A DNA stretch of 64,000 nucleotides from Tolypocladium sp. Sup5 PDA-1. Lineage: Eukaryota > Ascomycota > Sordariomycetes > Hypocreales > Ophiocordycipitaceae. The notes under the pieces were generated by a model, which did no database searches, had not been told where the DNA came from, and saw nothing but the letters and a program-made list of their open reading frames with translations. The first letter of the stretch is position 1. Each line of letters opens with the position of its first letter. Shown in pieces: positions 36,246-47,821 of the stretch. The stretch spans positions 868,001 to 932,000 of the forward strand of contig JPHH03000005.1 of the NCBI GenBank assembly GCA_000750105.3, read 5' to 3'. The translations under genes were made by a program, and so were the position numbers.

Positions 36246-37181
36246 CTCGAGGAGGACTATACGCGAAAAAGGATGAAGGGTGTATCGAAAAGATGATGGG
36301 CGAAGTATTGCCGTCGCGTCAAGATTCCATCCACGAAGGAGAAGGAGGAGGTAGCGGCAGGAGGAAGGAGGCGTGGCGACTCGTGCGTGCAGGCGCCCTT
36401 CAGACACGCAGCTTCGAGCGTGCTTCGGCCTTTCGCCTTCAACGAAGCAGCGGGTGATTGTAGACACGCTACTACACTCGCATCTGGCCCCGAATTCGCG
36501 CCTTATGATGGTCGACACGACGCGACGATAGAGGAGATGGCGGTGTTTTGATGCGGATGCAACAACCTGGCCTCGTTGGTGGTCGATGCTCGGCGCCCGA
36601 GGAAAAAAAAGCCACGAGCAAGGGCTAGGGGGGTTGCGATGAATGACGGCGCTTGCTTCGCCTTTGGTGCTCACACGCTACTCTTCAGCCTCAGGCAGCA
36701 ACCCTCTCCTCTCGTTTCCTGACTAAGCAAACCGTGCACCTCCGCAATTCGTGCTCTGTTCGCCCGGCTGTGAAATATTAGAGTACAGCATTGCTTTGCA
36801 GTCTACGTTCGTACGCCCTGCTGAACAAAGTTTTCGTCGCCATAAGTACATTCGTATTTGCATTCATCTCACATTTCAGAAAAAGGTTCTGGATCAAACA
36901 AGGTCAATTTGCATCCTAATCTGGTGACCTAACTCATGAATGAACGTGATTCCCGTCCCTACTTATCTCCCCAATCCAAGATAGCACGAAGGTGTAATGC
37001 TATCCTCGCAGCCATTTCAGACCCAGAGACCGGGAGCGTATATTACAAATGGCGGGAGACTCGCTGAGAGGGGAAACAAGTACAACTCAGCCCTCAATGC
37101 CGAGATTAAAATGAAAGCAGTCAAACTTCCGAAACCCTGCGATACTCATCCGTACAGAATAAAGAAAAGGGGGCAGCCGCT
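36246..37181. other. Intergenic region between Nup2 and NBR1-type genes
   Basis: 936 bp with the Nup2 promoter (the minus-strand frame through it is open but looks untranslated) and the NBR1-type 3' flank. No gene seen. Confidence 0.6.
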
Positions 37182-40120
37182 TTACTTCATGAGAAGCTTC
37201 TTCTGTTGCTCTTCCAAGAACTCCTCGTCCGACGCATCCAGGATGTCGTACTCCTCGTCTGTCATGAAACCATCCTGGGACGCGTCCCACTCCTCATCGC
37301 CGCAATCTTCGAAGCCGTCCTCGCCTTCGAGCTTCTCCTCCGTGGTCATGGTCTCGGTCTCCGTCTGGGTCTCCTCGTGGATGCTAGCGCTGGGAGACTC
37401 CTTCTCGAGCTTGGGAAAGATCATAGTGCTGCTAGAGTTGGAAGACTCCTCGTCGTTCTCCCTCGCAACAATCTGGATAGGGATGGCGTTGGGCTTGGGC
37501 TTGACCTCAGCCGCTGCGGGTCGAACATTCACTTCGCACCAGAGGCGGTGGCCAAACTTGAATCCGTCCTGGGTAGTCAGGCGCCAGTAGGAGATTATCT
37601 TGCCAGCACGGGCAGGCGTGCGAAGCAGCACAGTGAAGGAGAACTCTTGGCCCGGGGCGAGGGGTGCGTAGCAGACAGTGGACTCGGAGGCGGAAACAAG
37701 CTCCGAGATGCCGGCTGGGTGGGCCGAGTCAACGTGGCCCATGTAGTCTCCGCCAACAAACTTGACAGAGCATCCAGCAGGCCAGGCGACGTTCCCCTCG
37801 TTGCGCAGCACCCAGGTCTGCTCGAAGACGTGGTTCGGTGGCAGGATAGTGCCATCCTCAACGGAATCTTGGATGAAAACGGCTCGCAGATCTTGTTCTC
37901 TGAAGGGCTTCTCGGGAGTGGGAGTCAAAGACTTCTCCTGCTTGATCTCGGGCTCCGGCTTGGTCTCCTCTAGTGGCGGGGGGAGGGGGAAGATTGGAAG
38001 AGGCTTCACATCCACAACCGTCCGCACAGCATCAATGGAGTTCTTCTCAGAAGGGCTCACCGTCTCGGTAGCCTTGGAGACGGTGCTGTTGCGGTCGCCC
38101 ATAGCAGGCATGCGCTTGCCATCGTGGTGCTCGCCAGTAGTAGTAACGCTCACATGGCGGACGGGAGTCTTGAACTTGATCAGGGGGTGAGTCTTGTTGT
38201 GGCCGTTGGCGGGGTTGGCCTCGCAGTTGGCGCAGAAGTCAAGATCGTGGCAGACGGCACACTTGTAGCGGACGCCCCGGATGTACGACGGGTAGGCCTG
38301 GGAGATGGAGCAGAGAGGCCCATCGCAGCAGATGCCCATGTGAACGGGTTGGGCCACGGGACAGGCCTGGATATCCGCGAGGGGCTCGTAGACTGGCGCG
38401 AAGCGGTGCTTGGCGTGCACGAAGTGGGCATTAGGGACGCAGTCCGAGCAATAATCCCAATCAGGGCAGTCGAGGCACTTGTGGCGGACACCAGTGATGT
38501 ACTGCAGGTTGTCAGCATGTGTAAGATGAGGCACGTCACGTCGAGTCGGATTCAACCCACCTTGTCGCAGCCGTCGCAGATGGCATGGTGCATCTGGTTA
38601 CGGCCGGGGCCCATCTTCACCTTGATATGATCCGGCATCCGAGTACCCGCAACAGCCGAGACGAAGCCGTGCTTGGGATGGTGGCCGTGAACATCCTTGC
38701 TGAAGCACGCCTGGCAGAGGTCATAATCCTCACAAGTCGTGCAGTGGAGGAATTCACGCTCGGGAAGTTCTGTTCACGTGTCAGCAAACCTGGCTCATCA
38801 TGCCAGGGCCTTGGTCGAAAACCAACCTTGGACGCAGCAGTTGCAGGTCCGCATGTTGCCGACACAAGCCCAGCGGGCGCCTGCCAAGTCAAGCGCGCCT
38901 CGCGTGACAGGTGGCTGTCCGAAGAGATCTGGCGCGTAGTTGCGGTTCACGGGAACGCTCCTCTTTGGCTGTTCCGAGGGCTTCGGCTTGGGCTCCTCCT
39001 TCTCCTCTAGCTTAGGCTTGGGCTTGGGTGCAATGGTCTCTGTGGTGCTGTTGACGATCTGGCCATTTTTCATCGACCGCTTGATCAACCAGTGATCGTT
39101 GCTATAGCAGGTGATGCCAAGATCGACGCAAGACTGGCAAAGGTCGAAATCACCGTCATCGCAAGTGGAGCAATGATAGTGGGCATCTGGAATCGTCTGC
39201 TCACAGCTGTTGCAGCAGACAGCAAAGCCGCAGGCCTTGGCGGGGCAAGGGGCGGCAAGAATGGTGGAGTCCTCGAGAGTAGTGGGTGGGCTATTGATGG
39301 GCATGCTGGGGGCATCAGCGGGTATCTTTTCACGCGCAAGCCGCTGCTGCTTCGCCAGATGCGTGGCCAAGCCAGCCAGATGTTCGTTGGTCTTCTTGAT
39401 GCAGCTCATGCGGTCCTCGAACTGCTTGCTCCACTCGTTGGAGTCATAATACATCGCGGCCGGGGTGTTGATCGTGGCCATTTCAGGGCGATGCGGGGCC
39501 GAAGTTCGGAGCGGAAGGGTCATCTCAGCTAGCATGGCCGGGAGAGTGGCGGCAGGCGTATCGAGAGCAGCAGGCGTCGGGGTCTCTCCCTTGGCGTCGA
39601 CGGTCTCGTCCTCAACGGGAGCCTGAGAGGTCTCGGGCTCGTCCTCGACGGATACTGGCTTGGGCGCCGTCTTCTCTTCCTTTCCGAGGACAGTGACGCG
39701 GAGCTTGAGCTTCGACTTGGCCTTGGCAGCCCGGTACAGCTGCTTGTAGACGGACATGTTGGAAGAGTCGAGCATCACATAAGCTGCGGCGGAGTCGGAA
39801 TAACGCTCGAGCATGATCTTAGTGTCGGTGTGGATGTGAAGGAACATTCGGATCTAGAAACGAAGTCAGCCGCCTGTGTCACGCAGTTGTTGCACAACGG
39901 GATGATATGAGAGCATCTCTGTTGAATCCAGCTTTACAGCCGGAATGGAGCAAAAGGGAGCAGGGTCGGGCTGGCAACGGAGGCGGTGACGTACGTGCTT
40001 CTCCAGGACGTTGGGAACCATCTCACGAAGAGGCATCTTGGCCCGACGGGTGGCCCCCTCGTAGAGCACCTTTAGGGTAACTGGGGCATCGAGGCCCGGG
40101 TTGCGAGTGACCGACGACAT
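37182..40120 (-). CDS. nbr1: NBR1-type selective autophagy receptor (PB1, four ZZ fingers, FW domain)
   Basis: Cargo receptor of the NBR1 family. Fungal members deliver hydrolases such as alpha-mannosidase to vacuoles through the FW domain and ZZ fingers. Four exons: 40120-39995, 39853-38827, 38769-38561, 38501-37182; introns 141, 57 and 59 bp; 893 aa. Residues 13-95 form a PB1-like domain (VTLKVLYEGATRRAKM ... YVMLDSSNMSVYKQL). Four ZZ fingers follow at about 255-297, 370-421, 446-491 and 508-560, each with paired CxxC/C-x-C ligands and a closing His pair. The FW/NBR1 domain at 657-780 keeps its four tryptophans at 684, 694, 760 and 775 (QTWVLRN, VAWPAG, SYWRL, RLWCEV). Near the C-terminus, EEYDILDASDEE supplies a candidate Atg8-interacting motif, YDIL at 872-875, in acidic context. 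No UBA domain is seen. Confidence 0.95.
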
Positions 40121-43100
40121 ATTTGAGATGTGAAAATGTGGCAACGCTGAGTCTATTGAAAACAAAAGGGGAGAAAATGTCAGCAGTCTGTTGTGCTGCG
40201 TTGCGTTGTGGAAAGCAGTCTCGGGTGACGAGACTCGGTGCCGGTCGGTGAGGGAGCTCACAGGCGGTGACAGGTGATGGATGACGACGACGGCGTATCG
40301 AGTCAGGAGCAGCGATAAGCGGTCAACCTCGCCCTCCTGTAACGATGCTCTCGGCGACGGGGCGAGAAATCGACTCTGCCCCGGGGTATCCGCAGATGTT
40401 GGATGAGCGTGCAGGGCGCTCACACAGGGCGGTGATGATGAGGATGGCTTGTTGTTGATGATGGATGACGGGGGAGGGTCTGGGTCTGGGGAGCAGAGGA
40501 GGAGGAGGAAGAAGAGGAGAGAGCGAGAGTTGGGGGAAGCTCTCGCTAGTGAAGCTAAAAGTGGGTCTATCTGGGGGGGGCTGCAGCTGGCGGCGGCGCA
40601 GTGGAGCAGCAGGGCCTCTTCCGGTCTGGGGTGGGGTTCGGGAGGAGGCAGACTGACAGAGCAGCTGGCAGTGAAGAGCAGCACTTACGAGTACGTTCAG
40701 CAGCTGCAGGCAGACCGATTGATGACGGTGACGGCGCCGATTCACCTCGTCCGTTTGCGCGAGGTCTGCTGTGAAATACAGAGCCGGGAGGGGAGGGCAA
40801 TGGTACTTATTGGTGGTGCGAAGTACGCCGCGGCGCTGTCGACGGGCGCCTTTTGCCTTTTGGACGCCCGCCCGCCCATCCGTAGGCAGACGAGCCCAGT
40901 CGCAATGAGGCAACTTTCAGTGTTGTGGTGTGGGGCAGCCATTATCATCAGTTCAGTCCCGCCGTGCCAGGTATCCCTTCTGAGCAGGTGAGTGAATCAG
41001 CAAAGAGGCTTCGTTGTTCCATCTGCTTCTGTCCTGTCTCTCTTACGCCGTTTCGCTCTCTATCCCGGGTACGCACAGCGTTGAGGGGACGCCGAGTCGC
41101 CGACCCGCGGACCGGATGGACCAGCCCGGGCATGGTCAATGTCCCGTTCCCCATCGTTGCAGCGATGCGTGAACCAGCGCTCACTCGTGTCTCTCGGGTT
41201 GGCCAGCGGGACAGACCAGCCAACCCACCGCCCCCCTACGCGTGTGTCACCGTTGTTACGTCTGCCGCTGCGGGCGCCGCTCCTGAACAAGAAATACATC
41301 CAGTCCTGCGGCGCAGGAAGTGTACGAGTATGAAGTACTTCGTACAAGCAGTCAACAAGACGAGGGAATCCAAGGGTACGGTAGCCTGCAACTTGATCAA
41401 GCTAAGGAGCTGCATGAAGGCCCACCCCATGCTGGAGTGGAGTGGAGAGACAGACGTACCCCGTCTCAGTCTCGTCGCTGTCAGCTCACCACCACGGTTC
41501 GAGGTCAGTCCACGTACCCCCCCGTGCCTGATGTCCAATGCCCCTCCTCGCCTCACCAATGCAGCATCGTCCCTATCAGGGAATTCCTCTTATTAATAGC
41601 AAGGACGCGCACATGCTACCCAATACCGTGACGCAAGCTTCCCGCTTCCTCGATGTACAGTTAAAGACTTGTTTGCGTCTTCCTCACGTGCCGCAGCAAC
41701 CCGATGCTTCGTCCATCGCCAGCCATCGTACAACGCCAGCGCGGACACGGGCGACGCTCCCAGGACGCCCGCGTTGATGAGCAAGGCCTCGGCGCTGGCC
41801 CAGACCGCGATGGCATGGCCTCGCGCCCGCGTGACACCAATAGCGGGACGTGAGGTGTGCTACGGTGTTGCCTCCCGCGGGCGGCCGCCAGTCCCAGCGC
41901 GAGCTTTCCAATCAGCCCATACGAGTAGCTCGGCGTTGCGAGGAGCAATCGATAAGGTAGGCGATGATGCGTGAGGCAGCTTACGCACCGCTTGCCGTCA
42001 ACGCCATCAGCTACTACAACCAGATGAAATATCCATCTCGCAGACGGACGGAGGATTCATAAGAGACAAAAGCCGCGGGCTGCAACGCTCCCGCGTAGTA
42101 GTAGTAGCCCCAATCCCCAAGATCTGAATATTTGCATGCCACGCATCACAAGACCATCCGGATCTTCCATAGAGTTCTTGAATGCTGCCATCCCACGACA
42201 CCAATGTAAAGTCGCCTGCCTTCGCCATCATACAAAGCTGCCACGTCGCCATGTCTCTACTGTATCTTGCCCCTCCTTCTCGCGCTTTCCATCTGGCATA
42301 TGCACGGATCCTCCAGGTCGATGCCGGGTGTGTAATCGCGATCTAGTTCGCCTTCTCAAGCCGCGCGGTGGCGACGGCGTCGTCTTCAACACCAAGGGCC
42401 GAGGCACCTGGGTGCTGACTCGCCATGGTCGTATTCCATGCCATTCTTCGCCCCTGCAATTTGACCCTCCACGTCGTATCAAAGGTCGTCATGCGTTTGC
42501 ACGAATCACGGTTTGAATCACACGGCAGATAGGCAAAAAGGCAACCACTCGGACGGCAAATCGGCTTACACACAATGACCCCCTTCTTAATGCAGGTTCC
42601 CTATGTGATGCTCCCGACGCAAAGGCAATCACTCCGGCGGCAAATCGGCTTACACACAATGACCCCCTTCTTAATTCATGTTCCCTATGTGATGCTCCCG
42701 ACGCCCATAACGCCGCTGCCATGACAGCCCAACAAGCAAAACAGACAAATCACCGCCTACCCTCGCGAGAGAGGACAAGGAAGATGATTTGTCTGAATTG
42801 GTAACGCAACGACCGAAAGGGGGGTAGAACTGCAGTATAACGAGCTTCCACCGCCACCAGCCTGGCAACCCAACGAGGCCGCCTCCCCGAATAAGATATC
42901 ACAACACAGCAAGCCTCTCGCCAGTAAGGTACTATCGTACACCTCTCGCCGACGCAGAGTGACGCTTCCGCCTCAACGTTATTGATATCAAAGGCAAGTC
43001 GGAGATGTAGAATCATCCAACCTCCCAAAACAACCATCTCCGCGCATGCAAAAGAAGTCCGACGTCGAAGACCAAAGGAAAAGTTCGGCACAGCGTGCGA

Positions 43101-43352
43101 AATCCTCCCTGCAATATCCACCGCGGTATACCGACTCGCAACGATAATCAAGAACGACGCATTGATTAACCCCCATGATTTTTGCTTCCCTTGCAGACAG
43201 GCCAATAACAATAATACCCCGGGGTTCCCAAGCCGAACCAAAACAACCGTTTCCTGCACTCCAGCAAAGCGTAGCGCCCCAGTGTAGGTAGGTATTAAAT
43301 CGAGTAAAGAGTAAAAAGGGTTCAGGACGTGGCAATGAGGCGGCTCAAATCC
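40121..43352. other. Intergenic region, NBR1 promoter to Btz 3' flank
   Basis: 3.2 kb without a supported gene. The first kilobase holds GA-rich DNA that is probably the NBR1 5' leader and promoter. The exact 10-mer TACTTCGTAC lies at 41336-41345, and an 84-bp tandem duplication at 42537-42704. Short frames here (up to 272 codons on the minus strand, reading through the NBR1 first exon) have no recognisable domain. Confidence 0.6.
42537..42704. repeat. 84-bp tandem duplication (two copies)
   Basis: Units 42537-42620 and 42621-42704 are aligned end to end with only a few substitutions. Both contain CGGCAAATCGGCTTACACAC and CCTATGTGATGCTCCCGACG. The pair lies about 0.65 kb beyond the Btz-gene stop, outside any coding region. 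The two copies give near-identical short peptides on the minus strand, which are probably meaningless. Confidence 0.9.
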
Positions 43353-45620
43353 CTATTGCTGGTAGTAGACCATGCCCGGCGCATGCTGAGAATAGTAGAA
43401 GCCATCGGGGCTCGGCGTCACCATGCCACCCATCCCCATGACGCTGGGCTGGAATCCCTGAGGCGCCGAGTACGGTGGATAGGTGTTGACGGGTTGGATC
43501 TGAGATGCGTCGTAGTAGTAGACCATGCCGTTTACCTCCTGGGCCACTAGATTCGAGCCCGACGGGGGATTCGGCCCGCCCCCTTGCGAAGCCAGCTGTT
43601 CGTGTTGGTTTTGAGGCGTATAGCTACCGGGCACACCATGCTGGCCGGGAACAAACGCAGGGGCTCCAGCAGACGTGGCCATGTTAGGGCCAGAGTAGCC
43701 CGGGGGATAGTAATAGCCCTGCTGGGCCTGGACTTGTGCCTGGGGCTGGGCCTGGGGCTGGGCCTGGGGTTGGGCCTGGGGCTGATAGACCTGCTGGTTG
43801 TAATAAGGCGGCCGGCCATAGCTGTTGGGGTGGAAGGGCGCCGCATGTATCGCCCGCTCGGGGATCTGGGACAACGGCGTTCCAGTCGAGTGCTGCGACG
43901 GGTATGAGGGCCTGCGTGCATGCACGTGCGGGTCCTGGCCGAACCCGTTGGCGACCTGCACGGGAACCTGCTGGTGGAACGGCTGCTGGAAGGCTTGGGG
44001 GCCTTGAGCCATGGCGGGAGTTTCGATGTCTGCGACAGAAATGTTCTTCTGCGGGCGAGGTTGATGCATCGGGATAGAAGCAGGTCGGTTCTCCTGGAAG
44101 GCGGGCTTCTGCGGAAGCGGGTGTGTCTGCGGGTGCGGCAGGTCGTTGATCGAAGCCTCCTGCACTGCGACGGGCTGCTCATACCGGGATGCAGGCTCCA
44201 TGATCATCCCTGGCATTTGGACATCTGGCCGAGGGGCAGGAGGCAGTCGGACAACTGGCCTGGGAATAGCAACATCAGCAGGCATCGGGGGCCGCGAGAC
44301 GACAGATCCGGTGGGCGAGAACATCATGTCTCGCTCGTGCACAATCGACGAGCGTCGGCTGAGAGCAATGCTCGGGGAATACACGCTCCCGTAGTAACTG
44401 CCGCCGAAAACACTCGTCCGCCTCGAAAAGCCACCGACGGAGCCCCACGCAGACCGTGGCTTTCCACGCATGCGCTGCTGGTTGGGCCGCAGGGCACGCG
44501 GGATGAACGTGAAGGACCTGTCGGACGCCGGGAAGATGTATCGAGGAGGGTAGTCGGGCAGCGAGATTCGGACGGGCTTGTCTCTTCGCAGAGGGGGGCG
44601 GTGGTCTGGTAGTTTCGTGTACTGCTTGACGGGCATGCCGGGGAACACAGCCGGGCCCTTCATTAGGTGTGGGAGAAAGACCCGGACCTGGGCATTGCCG
44701 ATGTGCTTCTCCGTCGACAATGTCCGGTTAATGGGCGTAGGGCTCGACTCGCACGTAGGGATGAAGCCGTTGCCATTCGGCGGCCCTTCGCCTTGCGGCA
44801 TGTGTCTAGGGCGACGGGGGACCGGGTTGGCGACGGCCTCGTGCATATCGTGGGTCCATGGCGAGTTTGTGGTCGGGTCCGATGGATGATGCACGTTGCT
44901 AGCGAGGTCAGCACACATAGCCGAGGAAGACGAACACGAAGACGCAACGTACTTGAACGGCGAAAAGGGGCCGCCGATGCCGCCGCCGCGGTCACCACCA
45001 CCGCCACCACCGCGGCCGCCCCTGCCCCGGCCCCTGCCGAAGGGCCTGAAGCCGTTGGCGGCAGGGCCAGCATGTCGATGATCGTGCATGAAGAACGACC
45101 CTCGGTTGGGCACGAATGCCGGGTCCTCGTCCCTCCGGCGCTTGTAGTCCTCGTGCTCTTGGCGACGGCGGTCTCCCTGTGGGCCGGGCTGTGGTCGGAT
45201 GGCCGACGCCGAGCTCACGACGATGGGAGCGGAGGGAGACTTGGGCGGTGACACGACGACCTCGTCAAAGTGCATCTCCTGCGCGGGCGCCGGCTTATCG
45301 GCCATGGACAGGCCGTGCAGCATCATATCCGTGTCCGTCACCGCCTGGCTGCTGGTTGCCTGGGCGCCGAGGTTAGATGGCTGCCGTGCGGCCGACTTGG
45401 GCGCGCCGTTGGCCGACTTCCTGGCGTTGGGCGATGTTGGCGACGCCTCGTCGATGTTGCTGGTGTCGCTGTCCTCGCCAGCGTCGTCATCGTCCGTGAG
45501 GAGCGAGCCTTCGCTGAGGGACTCATCATCAACATCGAGCGCCTCCGTACGGCCCTCATCGTCGCCCTCGTCCTCGACCCGGCGCCGATGGCCGATTCTT
45601 CTGCGTCGCGGAGCAGCCAT
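43353..45620 (-). CDS. Btz/CASC3 (MLN51) domain protein, eIF4A-III-binding exon junction component
   Basis: Barentsz/CASC3 proteins clamp eIF4A-III on RNA in the exon junction complex. With a 54-bp in-frame intron removed (44899-44952; GTACGT donor, GTGCTGACC branch, CTAG acceptor) the product is 737 aa. Order: basic N-terminus (MAAPRRRRIGHRRR); acidic stretch at 15-60; the Btz signature DPAFVPNRGSFFMHDHR at 166-182, whose FF-HD element contacts eIF4A-III in the family; an RGRGRGGRGG patch near 196-217; after splicing, SPWTHDMHE, which resembles the second eIF4A-contact tryptophan of CASC3. A long Pro/Gln-rich tail includes a PQAQ repeat and ends in MVYYQQ. The frame opens at another ATG ten codons upstream (45,650). 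I prefer 45,620, but either is possible. Confidence 0.9.
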   Translation of the reverse strand: MAAPRRRRIGHRRRVEDEGDDEGRTEALDVDDESLSEGSLLTDDDDAGEDSDTSNIDEASPTSPNARKSANGAPKSAARQPSNLGAQATSSQAVTDTDMMLHGLSMADKPAPAQEMHFDEVVVSPPKSPSAPIVVSSASAIRPQPGPQGDRRRQEHEDYKRRRDEDPAFVPNRGSFFMHDHRHAGPAANGFRPFGRGRGRGGRGGGGGGDRGGGIGGPFSPFKYVASSCSSSSAMCADLASNVHHPSDPTTNSPWTHDMHEAVANPVPRRPRHMPQGEGPPNGNGFIPTCESSPTPINRTLSTEKHIGNAQVRVFLPHLMKGPAVFPGMPVKQYTKLPDHRPPLRRDKPVRISLPDYPPRYIFPASDRSFTFIPRALRPNQQRMRGKPRSAWGSVGGFSRRTSVFGGSYYGSVYSPSIALSRRSSIVHERDMMFSPTGSVVSRPPMPADVAIPRPVVRLPPAPRPDVQMPGMIMEPASRYEQPVAVQEASINDLPHPQTHPLPQKPAFQENRPASIPMHQPRPQKNISVADIETPAMAQGPQAFQQPFHQQVPVQVANGFGQDPHVHARRPSYPSQHSTGTPLSQIPERAIHAAPFHPNSYGRPPYYNQQVYQPQAQPQAQPQAQPQAQVQAQQGYYYPPGYSGPNMATSAGAPAFVPGQHGVPGSYTPQNQHEQLASQGGGPNPPSGSNLVAQEVNGMVYYYDASQIQPVNTYPPYSAPQGFQPSVMGMGGMVTPSPDGFYYSQHAPGMVYYQQ
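43739..43784. repeat. 12-bp minisatellite coding for PQAQ repeats
   Basis: Nearly four copies of a 12-bp unit (CCTGGGGCTGGG on the plus strand, one copy with a C-to-T change) inside the Btz-gene 3' part. They encode tandem Pro-Gln-Ala-Gln in the disordered tail and are a likely site of length variation. Confidence 0.85.
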
Positions 45621-47821
45621 GTCGACGGGGGGCGGCTGGTGTCGGGTCATGGAACGACGACGAGATGGCAGACGACGACGGATGGGGGTGCGTCGGGGAC
45701 GGAAGCGTGCGACGGGACAGGCTGATCATGCGGCGTCGAACGATGGACGGAATCGAAAAACCCGACGAAGCGAGGACAAAGGAAGACGAAGCCCAACCCG
45801 CCCTGCGGTGCCAGACCAGGGAAGAAATACCCAACGGCGGACGTGCCCAGACGGCGTCGGGGCCAGCAGGCAGGTTCTCTCGCGTCCGGATTGGCGCAGG
45901 CCCAACTCCGATCGAGGGACCAGAATGTCGAGGCGAGGGAAAATGAGGAAGAGAAGGGGGAGGGGGGAGAAGGGGACACGACTGGATGGATGAGGCGTGG
46001 ATGTCGGTGGTATGGAGAGGAAGACGCAGGATTTGGCGCGGTGAATCAAAGTAGGTTCCCCAAAAAAAAGTGCAGGCTGCGGCACAACGAAGCGGCGACG
46101 CTGGTGCCAGCGGGTGACTGGCTGGCTGGTTGCCTTTGCAGTGGCTAGCCCAGCAATGTTATTTTGGCTGGGGCAGGCGACGTCTGCCGTCTGGTTTTGG
46201 TGCCATTTCCAGTTCGCTGGGCCGTCCCGTGCAAAGTATCTCCGCACCGGAAAGTGGCGTGGGAGGAACCTACACCCGCACACGACCACGGCCAGCTCCC
46301 ATCACCGTCGTCACAAACATATGGGAGCCAAACAAAGCAAGCCAGAACCTCATCAGCGATCGGCGTCGCGGCGTCCTGCGCCCACGCCCGCCAGCAGAAT
46401 CTCCACGGCTGCAGCTTGCAATCGATTGGGAGGGCGTAGCAGATTGTTACCTTATCAAACGGGCTCGTCCAGCAGCAGCAGCACGCAGCCCCTCTTTCTC
46501 TCGTCGTGCTGCTGCTGCTGCTGCTGCCGCCTCCCTCCAGCGAGTTGCCAGCCATGACGGCCCCCACTCGCGGTGCATCCCAGCGCATCGAATCGCACCA
46601 GCAAGCGCATTCATGTCGCAACCACTCCGCGGTTTGGTGAGGGTCTATACGTAGGTGCTCTAGCCGTGGCTGATAGCTGTCGGCTCCGTGCCTGGGGCAG
46701 GCGGGCTTTCATGAGCGTATGATCGTCCGATAGCTGGAGCACGGGCTGTGTCATTCTCTCGCCTGTGCTGCTAATTTTAAGAACGGCATGTGACGTTATT
46801 CTAAAGTGCCTATTTTGTTTCCTCAATTTGCTTTTGAAGTTATTAATAAGTTGCACGGCTGCCCGGGCTTGACGAGAACCTCAATATCTCCTTGTCAGGA
46901 TGTGTCGTTCTAGGTGGCATGTCTAGGGTAGCTCCGCCAGCACATGTCATCGTGACACAACCCTCCACCAGCATCAGAAGATGCCCTTCACGTCTGCCCC
47001 AAACTCAGCACGCCCGTGCCGCACAAGTCCCGGCTGAACGACCCCAAATACCTGCACCTCCCATGCACGCGACACATGCCGGCCCAATCCCCCCCAGTTG
47101 CCAACACGCCGTGTGCGACGCGGGCAGACCCTCCGCGCGCCAATCACCAGAACCTCGACCTGCAATGAGACAAACATTTGGAACCCGCACCCGCGGCGAG
47201 TCAGTAGCTGAGTGAAAACGGGTAGGTAGCTCCAGATCGAGCTGTTGTGTTTCCCATGTTGTACTTTGTAGGCATTCCACAGAGCGGGAATGGCTCAGCT
47301 AGAGGCCTAGGCCAAGGAAGCCACCGACAAACCTACACCTCAGCCCACGCCGCTCCCTCAAAAGGTTCTAGACATCTTCGCAACCTTCACCTCCCACTCC
47401 GCCTCGCGGACAATCATGGCCGCCCGTGCATGTTTCCACGGAGAGCCGCTTCCGTTCTTCCTCACGGAGCAGCAGGCCTGGCGGCCCCAAGAGCCCACGA
47501 TGCAACTCGCCAGATGCAGAAGCAGAGGGCGGGGTCGTGACAGATGAAAGAGGAGCTGGAGCTCCAACGACGGCGGCGGGGGTCTCCAGAAGCTCTCCGC
47601 TTGACCTCCATCTCCCGTCCCGATATCATATCCCTCCCCCCTTCCCCTTCCCCACAGCCTCGCTCGCTCCTCGCCAACCCTCTTTCTCCCTCATCCCCTC
47701 TTCCCTCCCATCTGCTATAGACGACAAGGCCACCCTATATCTCGGCGCCTCCATCGACAGCTCGCCAAAAGCAATGAGTTAGCAGAACTCCCCCCCGTCT
47801 AAGCGCTCAGATACCGACGTC
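45621..47821. other. Divergent intergenic region, Btz gene / small protein gene
   Basis: 2.2 kb with no supported gene. It has GA-rich DNA next to the Btz start, a CTG/GCT repeat near 46,507-46,530 and a pyrimidine-rich stretch at 47,590-47,720 that looks like the core promoter of the small gene. Confidence 0.55.

Noticed and set aside
36246..36674. In-frame extension of the nucleoporin upstream of Met 36,245
   Set aside because: The 143 extra residues are Arg/Ser/Cys-rich without family character. MVTFSLPGDD begins the conserved part and has a normal start context.
39866..40684. 272-codon minus-strand frame running into the NBR1 first exon
   Set aside because: Only its last part (from 40,120) matches the PB1 N-terminus. 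The upstream portion is Ser/Pro-rich leader, and the downstream part is intron.
46507..46530. CTG/GCT repeat as a coding poly-amino-acid tract
   Set aside because: It lies in an open frame without other support, in the divergent promoter region. Treated as a simple repeat.
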